Positions 1-7,392 of a DNA stretch of 64,000 bases are shown here, piece after piece (the stretch's first letter is position 1; each line of letters opens with the position of its first letter). The translations under genes were made by a program, and so were the position numbers. The stretch is from Nonlabens sp. (GTDB lineage Bacteria; Bacteroidota; Bacteroidia; Flavobacteriales; Flavobacteriaceae), in contig NZ_JAGYKG010000001.1 in NCBI RefSeq assembly GCF_018401815.1, positions 1 through 64,000 on the forward strand. Direction: 5' to 3'. Under the pieces are notes generated by a model. That model had not been told where the DNA came from. It saw only the letters and a program-made list of their open reading frames with translations, and made no database searches.

Positions 1-55
1 TTAAGAAAGTAGTGTAAAACAGAATTAGTAATAAGGTTACAATTGTTTTTTTCAT
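1..55 (-). CDS. N-terminus of an exported protein (partial, runs off window)
   Basis: Reading leftward from an ATG at 55-53, the frame is open to the window edge and encodes MKKTIVTLLLILFYTTF, a typical signal peptide with two lysines and a hydrophobic core. No domain is visible because only 18 codons are present. It lies directly downstream of the DGR template repeat on the same strand, about 40 nt away. It could be a second cassette gene or an unrelated secreted protein. The upstream bases are AT-rich with no Shine-Dalgarno, as is normal in Bacteroidota. Confidence 0.5.
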   Translation of the reverse strand, partial: MKKTIVTLLLILFYTTFL

Positions 56-95
56 TATTTTAAATTTTAAAAAGGTTGTAGTTTCAAAATGCAAT

Positions 96-279
96 AATCC
101 TTAAGGCAACGAACAGAGTTTCCGTTTGCTCGGTTGTTGGTATTCATGTTGGCATTGCTGCTATTGAAGTTGAGGTTGCGCGAATTGGTGCTGCTAACCG
201 TACTGCTCCAATAGTTGCCGTTGGTACCGACATTGTTGAGCGAACCATTGCTGTTGTTGCGGTTGCCCGCCATGGGCAA
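96..279 (-). repeat. DGR template repeat (TR)
   Basis: This 184-nt segment aligns without gaps to 2585-2768 inside the variable-protein gene. Read on the minus strand in the frame of that gene it is very rich in AAC/AAT (Asn) codons, the hallmark of a DGR template. Adenine-directed mutagenesis of AAY codons gives many amino acids and no stop codons. Of 31 mismatches to VR, 27 fall on TR adenines (thymines on the plus strand). The last 23 nt (96-118) are identical to VR, as expected for the initiation-of-homing region. TR lies downstream of avd at the end of the cassette and is presumably transcribed as noncoding RNA. Confidence 0.93.
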
Positions 280-408
280 TAAAACATATCTTTTACACAT
301 CGTAAAATAAAAATTCATTTTACAACTGATTGCTCTTGTATCCGTGTCTTTTGAAAGAACGGACGATATGTTAGGATTAAATGCTGCACACTCCATACGT
401 TTTGTTTT

Positions 409-780
409 TCATTCTTGCGTATGAACTCCGGCAGTGTATTTTTGCCAAGAAGCCAATTGCTTCGACAATTCTTCTACTTGCATATTTAAAGCTACAAACC
501 CTTTCATTCCTATTATTTTTAAGTCTTTACACAAACGAAGCAACAGACGAATAATTTCCACATTCTGTCTTGCTTGGTCAATAAATTGTTCCCTGTTGTC
601 TTTTTTACTTTTATTCGCTTTATAAATATTAAGAAGCATATCTGTTGACTCATTCTTTAATCTTTCGCCCATGGTATATTTATACTCTCTTGAGAAAACT
701 GCTGTTCGCTGATACGTTTGTATGAGCAAATCATAGCCTAATTTGTAAACCGGTAGTTCGGAGAAAAGTGCCATTGCCAA
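409..780 (-). CDS. avd: DGR accessory variability determinant (Avd-type four-helix bundle protein)
   Basis: The protein has 123 residues, is mostly helical and basic, and has no membrane segment. Its size and heptad-like leucine and isoleucine spacing (about residues 15-110) fit the Avd / S23-like four-helix bundle family. In known DGRs, Avd forms a pentameric ring that binds the reverse transcriptase and the TR RNA and is needed for cDNA synthesis. It overlaps the 3' end of the RT gene by 43 nt and lies about 130 nt before the TR, the usual position for this accessory gene. Translation may instead start at Met3 (774). The family call rests on size, helical pattern and context rather than on a catalytic motif. 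Confidence 0.82.
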   Translation of the reverse strand: MAMALFSELPVYKLGYDLLIQTYQRTAVFSREYKYTMGERLKNESTDMLLNIYKANKSKKDNREQFIDQARQNVEIIRLLLRLCKDLKIIGMKGFVALNMQVEELSKQLASWQKYTAGVHTQE

Positions 781-1970
781 AAATCTTCGTTAATTATAAT
801 TTTTTTAAAATTCCGTTCCACAAAATAAAAATTGTAGAAGCGTTTGATTAGCTTACCCAACATTGCTTTTCTCAAATTGTATGAATTTGAATGTTGCATA
901 CACCCTAAATAAGAATTTAGAGTTGCTCTAATATCGCATAATTGCTGCCACGTAAACTGAGGCACTACAGCCATAATTTTATTTATTTCCTGTATTGCCT
1001 GATAAAAATTATTTTTTGTACGGTTGCCGACATAACTACAATGTGGTTTTATGATTAGTCCAAGAAACGGAATGCCATCCTCTATTGATTTTAACTCTAT
1101 TTTATTGGGATGAACTTTGAGTTTTAAGTAAGAATCAAGAAAGTTGGAAAGTTGAGGGATGATGCTTTCCAAAAAAGACTTTTCGTTGTTAAAGAAGAGC
1201 ATATCATCTACATAGCGCCCATAATATTTTATTTTCATTTCTTTTTTTACAAAATGATCAAAGTTATTCATATACACATTACCAAATACTTGTGAGGTTA
1301 AATTGCCTATTGGCAAACCTGTATTGTTTGGATAGTTAAACAGACTCTTCGAAGGGGGTAAACCTAACCAGTCCGATTTATTTCCTTTAATGCGACAATT
1401 TTCAGCAACATTGTTAAAAATCGTTTGCTTTATCAGGTAAATTAATGTTTCTCTGCTTATTCCTAAAAAACTCATTTTATTGGGCGGAAGCATTTCTAAT
1501 ACCTTCTCAAACAATATATCATGATTCATATTCATAAAATACGCCTCAATGTCCAACTTTAAGAAATACGTATCTTTAGTGAAATCTTGACTGCATGAAC
1601 GCATAAACCCTCTAGCTCTATTGATACCAAAAAGAGTGCCTTTGCCAACTCTACAGCTATAGGTATCGTGAATTAGTTTGCTATCAATAATAGTGTAAAT
1701 GCATCGATAGATAAAATGATGGATTACCCTATCTGTGAAATCTGCAGCAAATATCTCGCGCATTACAGGTTTTTGAATGATAAAAGCAATACAGGGTTTA
1801 GGTGTGTATTTTCTCTCAAAGATGGCTTTTGCCAATTGATGTAAATTCTCTTCTTGATTCAACTCGAAGGCAAGTTGGTTATGCGTATTGCGTTTGTTTT
1901 TACGGGCTTGCAAATAGGATAAATGCAACTGATATAAAAGCTGTTCAAATGTTTCCATTGCTCTTCTCAA
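738..1970 (-). CDS. DGR-type reverse transcriptase
   Basis: This 410-residue RT copies the TR RNA into adenine-mutagenised cDNA for transfer to VR. The RT motifs are clear. The catalytic Asp of motif A is in LKLDIEAYF (D140). The DGR-characteristic motif 4 is IGNLTSQ (221-227), where group II intron and retron RTs have different residues. The catalytic YVDD box is at 253-256, followed by the GIPFLGL block near 299-305. The N-terminal REIFAADFTDRVIHHF block is also typical of DGR RTs. There is no maturase, endonuclease or integrase domain. The gene overlaps its upstream MutS-like neighbour by 26 nt and avd downstream by 43 nt, implying one transcript. Met5 (1958) is an alternative start. Confidence 0.95.
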   Translation of the reverse strand: MRRAMETFEQLLYQLHLSYLQARKNKRNTHNQLAFELNQEENLHQLAKAIFERKYTPKPCIAFIIQKPVMREIFAADFTDRVIHHFIYRCIYTIIDSKLIHDTYSCRVGKGTLFGINRARGFMRSCSQDFTKDTYFLKLDIEAYFMNMNHDILFEKVLEMLPPNKMSFLGISRETLIYLIKQTIFNNVAENCRIKGNKSDWLGLPPSKSLFNYPNNTGLPIGNLTSQVFGNVYMNNFDHFVKKEMKIKYYGRYVDDMLFFNNEKSFLESIIPQLSNFLDSYLKLKVHPNKIELKSIEDGIPFLGLIIKPHCSYVGNRTKNNFYQAIQEINKIMAVVPQFTWQQLCDIRATLNSYLGCMQHSNSYNLRKAMLGKLIKRFYNFYFVERNFKKIIINEDFWQWHFSPNYRFTN

Positions 1971-2472
1971 TTCGTTGTACTTCTAATTTTAATTCCTGTA
2001 TAAAACCAAGACCTTGCATAGGCGTACTGTTTGCTAAATCGTAGTTTTTTATCATTGAAATAATCGTGGTCGTATCTAGCTGTGGATTATATAGAGAGGA
2101 AGACTCTTGTGCAGCTTCAATAATATTTTGTTCTTGTATGGTATCAATCCATTCTTTATAATCGTATTTTAGACTACCATCGTTGAGCAAAAAAACTACC
2201 TGTGTATCTTTTATTTCAAAGCTTTTTGCTTCAATTTTTTTTGTAATAAATTCCAAAGTCAATTTCCCTTTTTCAACTTCACTAACTGGAAAACCTATAC
2301 TATAAACATCCGCTCCCACACTTTTTATAAATTTCCCGCTCACCTTATATTCCTTCACATTTTTTACAAACACCATGGCATCCTCATTATAACACTTATA
2401 ATAAAGACCCTCCTTAAATAGGGTGAAGTATTTATTGCTTATTGCCGAATCTATTTTCTCTGCAGTAGTCAT
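1945..2472 (-). CDS. MutS-like (MSL) DGR accessory protein
   Basis: The protein has 175 residues and no signal peptide or transmembrane segment. About residues 10-90 resemble the mismatch-recognition domain I of MutS: a short helix, a phenylalanine/tyrosine-rich strand, then a strand-turn-strand containing VYSIGFPVSEVEKG, which matches the MutS pattern of a G-[FIY]-P followed by a helix. The MutS clamp, ATPase and dimerisation domains are absent. MutS-like small proteins are a described alternative accessory gene in Bacteroidota DGRs. Position between the variable-protein gene and the RT gene, and a 26-nt overlap with RT, support a role in the cassette. A direct role in handling mismatched TR/VR heteroduplex is inference. 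Confidence 0.72.
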   Translation of the reverse strand: MTTAEKIDSAISNKYFTLFKEGLYYKCYNEDAMVFVKNVKEYKVSGKFIKSVGADVYSIGFPVSEVEKGKLTLEFITKKIEAKSFEIKDTQVVFLLNDGSLKYDYKEWIDTIQEQNIIEAAQESSSLYNPQLDTTTIISMIKNYDLANSTPMQGLGFIQELKLEVQRIEKSNGNI

Positions 2473-2514
2473 TAGAATGCTTTTTCTTAAAATCGACCGC
2501 TCCTTGGTATTAAA

Positions 2515-2542
2515 AACTCCCTGCCCTACGGGACAGGGAGTT
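2515..2542 (-). promoter_or_regulatory. Stem-loop just downstream of the DGR variable repeat
   Basis: A 9-bp perfect stem (AACTCCCTG at 2515-2523 against CAGGGAGTT at 2534-2542) continues with CCC/GGG around a 3-nt loop, with one bulged A. It lies 42 nt past the VR 3' end. Bordetella phage DGRs need a hairpin/cruciform just downstream of VR for target recognition, and this could be its counterpart. On the minus strand the stem is followed by TTTTTA, so it could also or instead terminate transcription of the variable-protein gene. Confidence 0.6.
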
Positions 2543-2582
2543 AAAGTGTCAAATCAATCAAATCGCTACGCTAATCAAAGTA

Positions 2583-3464
2583 TCAATCCTTAAGGCAACG
2601 AACAGAGAACCCGCTTGCTCGGCTGCCGGTACCCACGAGGGCATTGCTGCTACTGAAAGCGAGGTAGCGCGAACCGGTGATGCTAACCGTACTGCTCCAA
2701 TAGAGACCGATGGTACCGACAGAGTTGAGCAAACCATTGCTGAGGCTGCGGTTGCCCGCCACGGGCAACTTAAGCGGTGAAGCAAAAGCACCTGTTGCGT
2801 TTTGGCTGTTCCAACTTATACGTTCAGCATCCCATTCTGTATTTGTTGGAATCCTATACCCACTTGGACAAGGGTTGTTTACCCCACTTACACCCTGCCA
2901 TAAACCTGCATTTTGAGGGTTGCGCCAATCGTAATTTCCAGAATTAATAGTAATAAAATCACCATGTGCTGGTTGGTCTACCGAACTTAGGGTTGCTGTA
3001 GTTAACGAGTTACGGCACTGGTGCCCATCACTCCTGCGTCCCCATTGGTATAAATCACCGTATGAGCTAGCGTCTGTTGAACTTGTTGCAGCTTGCGTAG
3101 CGCCTAAGTTTCTGTCCATCCAAATTCTACCGGTGGTGGGGTTGGTAACGTCAACGACAGCTGTTACGCCCGAAGCACAGAATACAGCGCCAGCAGGGTA
3201 TCTGCCTGTACCGCATGCTTCTATCCAAAATCCGGCATAGAAATTTAGACACTTTGTTGTGGTGTTAAAAATAACTAAACCATCTGCCGGTGATGCAATC
3301 GCATCCCTCTGAGTGGTGGTCATACGCGGAGGCAAAAATCCCTTGGTAGTTGATGATACGTCAAGTTCCGCAGAGGTATTGGGGTTTGTCGTTCCAATAC
3401 CCACTTGAGCATACGTTGTTGCGGTTAATACTACTGACGCTAAAAGCGTGAAAATTTGTTTCAT
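2583..3464 (-). CDS. DGR variable protein: secreted FISUMP-domain (C-type-lectin-like) surface protein
   Basis: The protein has 293 residues with a signal peptide (about 1-19, cut after TYA). Residues 20-90 carry the VGIGTTNPNTSAELDV and GFLPPRMTTTQRDAI blocks seen in Flavobacteria surface and tail-fibre-like proteins. About residues 95-293 form a FISUMP (Fib_succ_major) domain with the WMDRNLGA-type start, a YQWGRR block, CPSGYRIPTNTEW, and the terminal SVRCLKD. This fold is related to the C-type lectin / formylglycine-generating-enzyme scaffold used by other DGR target proteins. The variable repeat is residues 233-293, ending at the stop codon. It is first gene of the DGR cassette. The ligand is unknown; a binding role at the cell surface is inferred from the family. 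Confidence 0.92.
   Translation of the reverse strand: MKQIFTLLASVVLTATTYAQVGIGTTNPNTSAELDVSSTTKGFLPPRMTTTQRDAIASPADGLVIFNTTTKCLNFYAGFWIEACGTGRYPAGAVFCASGVTAVVDVTNPTTGRIWMDRNLGATQAATSSTDASSYGDLYQWGRRSDGHQCRNSLTTATLSSVDQPAHGDFITINSGNYDWRNPQNAGLWQGVSGVNNPCPSGYRIPTNTEWDAERISWNSQNATGAFASPLKLPVAGNRSLSNGLLNSVGTIGLYWSSTVSITGSRYLAFSSSNALVGTGSRASGFSVRCLKD
2585..2768 (-). repeat. DGR variable repeat (VR)
   Basis: This 184-nt target lies at the 3' end of the variable-protein gene (residues 233-293) and aligns without gaps to TR 96-279. The two imply 19 amino-acid differences: 15 at template Asn codons (to S, L, I, G, Y, A or F), 2 Met to Val from ATG, and 2 Ser changes not at adenines. The differing residues are spread around the constant YWSSTV core. 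The 23 nt nearest the stop codon are identical to TR even at adenines, as expected for the homing-initiation end. Confidence 0.93.
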
Positions 3465-3557
3465 TGGTGTGTCTTTTTAATAGTATTTTTGATAGTGTGT
3501 TTTTTCTTTTTATAATTTTTTTCTCAATGAACGCCAACTAGTATATGGTCTTACAAA

Positions 3558-3597
3558 GTCAGACTTATCAGCCCTAAATCAGGGCGCTTTGTCTGAC
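3558..3597 (-). promoter_or_regulatory. Nested inverted repeat in the DGR leader
   Basis: GTCAGAC (3558-3564) pairs with GTCTGAC (3591-3597), and inside it GCCCT (3571-3575) pairs with AGGGC (3581-3585) around a 5-nt loop. It lies 94-133 nt before the variable-protein start codon, so it would sit in the 5' leader if the -7 box at 3651-3658 is used. No U-tract follows it, so it is not an obvious terminator. Its function is unknown. Confidence 0.45.
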
Positions 3598-4108
3598 AAA
3601 CGTTAGACTTTATTTATTTTTAAATATAATATTTTATACACATCCTAAAACAAAATTATAATTTTTTAAGGATTCTTTAGTTAATAATTTAAATATTATC
3701 ATTTATGAAAACACTCTCTTGGTTTTTGTATAAATCAGTACACTTTTTGCTGACGATTTATGTTTATGGTTTGGTTTCTTGTCAATAAAACGGATTGAAG
3801 ATTTTACAATTGGATTTTTCAAAGGTGTTAGAGAAGTTAACTAAAGTCACTGGTAACTTAAGAGATCTACACAATATGACTTACTTTAAAAATTAACATC
3901 TTAACCATGCACATTTGTTTGCAATTTGCAAACAAATGTGATAAAAAGAACAAATATTGGACAATATTGACAAAAATCTAATGATGCATAATCATGGAGT
4001 TGTCTTAAGTATGAGGTGGATATTTATGAATAATAAAAGCTTAGAAGGAAATTAATAATTAATTAACTGTTCAATATCAGTTATTTACATTCAATCTAAT
4101 TCACAAAA

Positions 4109-4133
4109 AAACCATCCGAAAATAGGATGGTTT
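4109..4133 (-). terminator. Rho-independent terminator after the tRNA remnant / dapA
   Basis: AAACCATCC (4109-4117) pairs with GGATGGTTT (4125-4133) around a 7-nt loop. On the minus strand it ends in a run of seven T. It sits just past the tRNA-like 3' end and downstream of dapA, so it could end either transcript. Confidence 0.75.
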
Positions 4134-4136
4134 CTG

Positions 4137-4175
4137 TGGTCCCACCTGGGCTCGAACCAGGGGCCACCTGATTAT
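4137..4175 (-). pseudogene. 3' half of a tRNA gene (tRNA-Met-like remnant)
   Basis: Read on the minus strand this holds the 3' side of an anticodon loop and stem (ATAATCAGG), a variable region, a perfect T arm (CCTGG, TTCGAGC, CCAGG), a 7-nt acceptor strand TGGGACC and discriminator A. The CCA end is not encoded. The 5' half (D arm and acceptor 5' strand) is missing: upstream bases match no tRNA structure. The fragment resembles the 3' half of Flavobacteria tRNA-Met(CAT), but the first anticodon base is lost, so identity is uncertain. Such 3' fragments are commonly left as attachment sites by integrated elements. Confidence 0.75.
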
Positions 4176-4203
4176 TATAAGTGCAAATTTTGTACAGCTC
4201 CTA

Positions 4204-5079
4204 CTACTCGTATTGCTTTAAAAAAGTATTTAAGCGATTTTGAAGATCAGCATCTGCTTTTACTAATGGCAACCTTACTTCATCACTGCACAATTCTAAA
4301 TGCTGTAACAAGGCTTTGATTCCGGCTGGGTTACCTTGTTCAAAGATCATATCAATAACCGATGCCATTTTATAATGAACCTCATAAGATTCATCTACAT
4401 CACCGTTTAAAGCGTAACGGATCATGTCAGAAAAATCTTGTGACATGGCTTGACCTATAACCGAAATAACCCCAGCGCCACCAGCAAGTGTCATAGCATT
4501 TGCAATCATGTCATCTCCAGAGATCACTAGAAAATCTTTAGGCGTGTACTGAATCATCTTCATGGCTTGTACCAGATCTCCAGCAGCTTCTTTAATAGCT
4601 ACCACATTTTCAAAAGCAGCTAATCTTACGACCGTCTCTACTGACATATTAGAAGAAGTTCTTCCAGGTACATTGTACAAAATGATAGGCAACGGACTGG
4701 CTTCAGAAACCGCTTTAAAATGCTGGTAAATTCCTTCCTGTGTAGGCTTGTTATAAGATGGAGACACCGATAAGATAGCGTCAAAGCCAGTTATATCAGC
4801 TGTCTTTAGTTCGTTTACTACCACCGCTGTGTCATTCCCTCCTATTCCTATAACTAATGGTAAACGACCATCATTAGCCTGTTGAATCGTATGGATCACC
4901 TCTTTTTTCTCTTGCTTAGAAAGCGTTACACTTTCCCCAGTAGTTCCCAGCACCACTAAATAATCGATGCCATTTTCTACTTGATAGTTGACTATACGGG
5001 CGAGTGCCGGATGATCTACCGTTCCTTGTGCGTTGAATGGGGTTACCAAAGCAACACCTGTTCCTATTAGTTCTTGCAT
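4204..5079 (-). CDS. dapA: 4-hydroxy-tetrahydrodipicolinate synthase
   Basis: This 291-residue cytoplasmic TIM-barrel enzyme condenses pyruvate with aspartate semialdehyde, the first committed step to diaminopimelate and lysine. The family marks are present: TTGES at 46-50, the catalytic Tyr in YNVPGRT (Y135), and the Schiff-base lysine in AIKEAAGD (K163). Length is normal for the family. The start codon follows the stop of the DUF6913 gene by one base, so the two are co-transcribed, probably from the -7 box at 5620-5627. Confidence 0.96.
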   Translation of the reverse strand: MQELIGTGVALVTPFNAQGTVDHPALARIVNYQVENGIDYLVVLGTTGESVTLSKQEKKEVIHTIQQANDGRLPLVIGIGGNDTAVVVNELKTADITGFDAILSVSPSYNKPTQEGIYQHFKAVSEASPLPIILYNVPGRTSSNMSVETVVRLAAFENVVAIKEAAGDLVQAMKMIQYTPKDFLVISGDDMIANAMTLAGGAGVISVIGQAMSQDFSDMIRYALNGDVDESYEVHYKMASVIDMIFEQGNPAGIKALLQHLELCSDEVRLPLVKADADLQNRLNTFLKQYE

Positions 5080-5080
5080 T

Positions 5081-5593
5081 TTATGGATGAAGTATTTTTA
5101 AATATTTAGCAATTTCGGAGATAAATACCTCTTGCTTTGTTAACGGAACGTTAACAGCAAGATCATACGTGTTTTCTTCATGAGAGGCGAGTCCCACTTT
5201 GAAGTTTGCATTCAGTTTCCTGCTGACGTATGTGGTGATCTGACTAGGCTGCTCGTAGTAATTGATTTGTAAATCGCAGGTAGCCGTTAAGCGCTCTAAA
5301 AGAGGACCTTCTTTGAAACCACCATACCATTTTACCGAACGATTATCAAAAAGAATTGCTGTTTTCAAAGCATGCTTCTTAACACTATCCGTATATCCTA
5401 ATAGACTTAAGTTTTTTAATGGAATTTGTAGGTCAGTACACCATTTTTTAAACAACTCCACATCAGTACATGTATCTGCATCAAACACCACCACAAGAGA
5501 TTGAGGCCATTGTGGACGGTGATTCCTGGAAATATGATCCAATTTACGGGATTCTTTTCGCAGCCATCGCTGCTTTAAAATATCAAAAATCAT
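5081..5593 (-). CDS. DUF6913 family protein
   Basis: This 170-residue protein has no signal peptide and no transmembrane segment. Its sequence pattern (a basic N-terminal helix, a VVVFDAD strand, [14 protein letters not shown] and a C-terminal helix) matches a small conserved Bacteroidota family now called DUF6913, of unknown function. It sits immediately upstream of dapA and divergent from the 5'-nucleotidase pair, an arrangement I associate with Flavobacteria. Whether it acts in lysine synthesis is not shown by the sequence. Confidence 0.65.
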   Translation of the reverse strand: MIFDILKQRWLRKESRKLDHISRNHRPQWPQSLVVVFDADTCTDVELFKKWCTDLQIPLKNLSLLGYTDSVKKHALKTAILFDNRSVKWYGGFKEGPLLERLTATCDLQINYYEQPSQITTYVSRKLNANFKVGLASHEENTYDLAVNVPLTKQEVFISEIAKYLKILHP

Positions 5594-5619
5594 GTACTTT
5601 TACTGCTTATTCTACTTCA

Positions 5620-5627
5620 CAAAAGTA
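5620..5627 (-). promoter_or_regulatory. Bacteroidota -7 box for DUF6913-dapA
   Basis: The minus strand reads TACTTTTG, a match to TAnnTTTG, 27 nt before the DUF6913 start codon. No clear -33 TTTG is seen at the usual 19-21 nt spacing. Confidence 0.4.
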
Positions 5628-5646
5628 GTACAATAGCACGAGGCTT

Positions 5647-6444
5647 ATGAAAAAATATAGGTTAGAAAATAGGAAGGGGACTTGGAACTATTCCGCTTTC
5701 GCGAAAGCGGTAGTATTAGCAACTATTTTTCTGGTTTCTTGTAACCAAAAAGAATACCATCTTCAAAAAGTAGTTGGAAGTAAAATTGCAATAGACAGCA
5801 GCCTAACTAGTGTACCAGAAATCGAGGAGTATATCGCTCCTTTTAAAAAGTCTTTAGATGTTCAGATGAATGAGCAGTTGAGTTACAATCCTGTTTCCAT
5901 GTACAAAAGCGATTATAAACTCAATACGCCCATCGGAAATATGATGGCCACTATTGTAAGAACACAAGGAGCGCCTGTTTACAAATCTAGAACTGGAAAA
6001 TCTATAGATATCGTATTGCTTAATAATGGCGGAATCAGAGCGGGTATGCCAGCTGGTCCAGTAAGCATGCGTAGCGCTTATGAAATCATGCCTTTTGACA
6101 ATGAGATCGTCATTGCCGAGCTCACCGGAGATCAAGTCAACGAACTCATTAATTATCTTATAGAACGCAAAAGTGCACACCCTATTGACGGGTTACAAAT
6201 CTTATTGAATGAAGATGGTACTGCAGCCAGCGTTCTTATTAACGACAAGCCATTAGATACAAATAAGGTGTATCATGTTGCTACAAATGATTACCTCTAT
6301 AATGGTGGTGATAACATGAGCTTCTTTAAAGACACCCCATTTACGAGCTTCGATTATAAAATCAGAAATGCGATGATCGATTACTTTAAAAAAGTAGACA
6401 CCTTAACGTTTCAAAGAGACCACAGATTTGACTACGCGCACTAA
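5647..6444 (+). CDS. 5'-nucleotidase C-terminal domain lipoprotein
   Basis: The protein has 265 residues with a lipoprotein signal ending in LVSC (C32). After that it is essentially only the 5'-nucleotidase C-terminal (substrate-binding) domain: a GNMMATIVR block, NNGGIRAG, EIMPFDNEI, and the YLYNGGDNMSFF block that carries the nucleotide-stacking aromatics. The catalytic metallophosphatase half is missing here but is the next gene, 21 nt downstream. The two likely act together in the periplasm on nucleotides, a split form of UshA-type enzymes. A copy of the CTTTCGCGAAAG palindrome falls inside the signal peptide and encodes AFAKA. Confidence 0.88.
   Translation: MKKYRLENRKGTWNYSAFAKAVVLATIFLVSCNQKEYHLQKVVGSKIAIDSSLTSVPEIEEYIAPFKKSLDVQMNEQLSYNPVSMYKSDYKLNTPIGNMMATIVRTQGAPVYKSRTGKSIDIVLLNNGGIRAGMPAGPVSMRSAYEIMPFDNEIVIAELTGDQVNELINYLIERKSAHPIDGLQILLNEDGTAASVLINDKPLDTNKVYHVATNDYLYNGGDNMSFFKDTPFTSFDYKIRNAMIDYFKKVDTLTFQRDHRFDYAH
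5693..5710. repeat. Dispersed palindrome, copy in the 5'-nucleotidase gene
   Basis: CCGCTTTCGCGAAAGCGG, a perfect 18-bp palindrome. It is in frame and encodes SAFAKA within the lipoprotein signal peptide. It is one of about 18 copies in the window. Confidence 0.9.
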
Positions 6445-6465
6445 TTAGTTCCTTAAAGCAAGAAA

Positions 6466-7392
6466 ATGGAAAGAAGAAAATTTATACGCAATACGAGTGC
6501 AGGAATAGTAGTAGGAAGTGCTTTATGGTCTAATTATGCATTGGCAAACGGCATCCTTACCGCTCCAGAGTTAGCAGCCGGAACTAAGAAAATAACCATT
6601 CTCCACACTAATGACACCCATTCTCATATCGAGCCTATTTCTGGCGGTCGCAACCATGGACGCGGCGGTGTTGCTCGCAGAGCCGCATTGATCAATAAGG
6701 TAAGAGAAGAAAATCCTAACAGCCTTTTATTAGACTGTGGTGATATCTTTCAAGGGACACCCTATTTCAATTTTTATGGAGGTGAGCTGGAAATAAAGCT
6801 GATGAGCATGATGGGATATGATGCCGCTACCATAGGAAATCATGACTTTGACAACAGCATTGAAGGCTTATATGCGCAATTGCCTCATGCTACTTTTGAT
6901 TTTGTTATTTCCAATTATGATTTTTCCAACACCATTATGGACGATCAAATCAAAACTAGAAAGGTCATTATTAAAAACGGTGTGCGTATAGGATTGTTCG
7001 GTTTAGGAATACAGCTGCAAGGCTTAGTAGATCCTAAGATGTATAAAGAAACGGTTTATAATGACCCTGTTGAAGTGGCTAAAGACCAAGTGCGTTTGTT
7101 AAGAGAAGAAGACCACTGCGACATCGTTATTTGCATGTCCCATTTGGGCTATTCTTACCGAGGTGATAAGGTCTCTGACGTCTCACTAGCAGCAGTAACC
7201 TCTGGAATTGATTTAATCATAGGTGGCCATACACACACTTTTCTCGATGCCCCAGTACTCGTAAAAAATGCAATTGGAAAAGACGTACTAGTGAATCAAG
7301 TAGGTTGTTACGGAATCAACCTAGGCCGTATAGATTTTTACCTCAACGAAGGAAAAATAGATAAAGGTATGGATGTGGTTTATGAGTTGTAA
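6466..7392 (+). CDS. 5'-nucleotidase / metallophosphatase catalytic domain, Tat-exported
   Basis: The protein has 308 residues. The N-terminus (RRKFIR plus a hydrophobic stretch to ALA at about 27) is a twin-arginine-type signal. The calcineurin-like metallophosphatase motifs follow in order: LHTNDTHSH (46-54), DCGDIFQGTP (90-99), GNHDFD (124-129) and a late GGHTHTF. These bind the two metals of 5'-nucleotidases. The C-terminal nucleotide-binding domain is absent and is supplied by the preceding gene. The pair would release nucleosides and phosphate from nucleotides in the periplasm. Confidence 0.9.
   Translation: MERRKFIRNTSAGIVVGSALWSNYALANGILTAPELAAGTKKITILHTNDTHSHIEPISGGRNHGRGGVARRAALINKVREENPNSLLLDCGDIFQGTPYFNFYGGELEIKLMSMMGYDAATIGNHDFDNSIEGLYAQLPHATFDFVISNYDFSNTIMDDQIKTRKVIIKNGVRIGLFGLGIQLQGLVDPKMYKETVYNDPVEVAKDQVRLLREEDHCDIVICMSHLGYSYRGDKVSDVSLAAVTSGIDLIIGGHTHTFLDAPVLVKNAIGKDVLVNQVGCYGINLGRIDFYLNEGKIDKGMDVVYEL

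Larger units (their letters stand above)
3465..4136. other. Non-coding stretch upstream of the DGR cassette
   Basis: No convincing gene is present in either strand. The segment next to the variable-protein gene holds a nested inverted repeat (3558-3597) and a possible minus-strand -7 box, TAATTTTG, at 3651-3658, which would give a leader of roughly 180 nt. From about 3700 to 4100 the DNA is very AT-rich with scattered stops. It could be decayed sequence between the tRNA remnant and the cassette. Confidence 0.5.

Noticed and set aside
67..396. 109-residue minus-strand ORF as a protein gene
   Set aside because: It is the DGR template repeat read in frame; the Asn-rich stretch is explained by TR design, and no start or family fits.
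738..1970. Retron or group II intron RT
   Set aside because: Motif IGNLTSQ, adjacent Avd and TR/VR pair point to a DGR; no intron or msr/msd structure was seen.
2558..2791. 77-residue ORF overlapping VR
   Set aside because: It is a shadow frame of the variable-protein gene.
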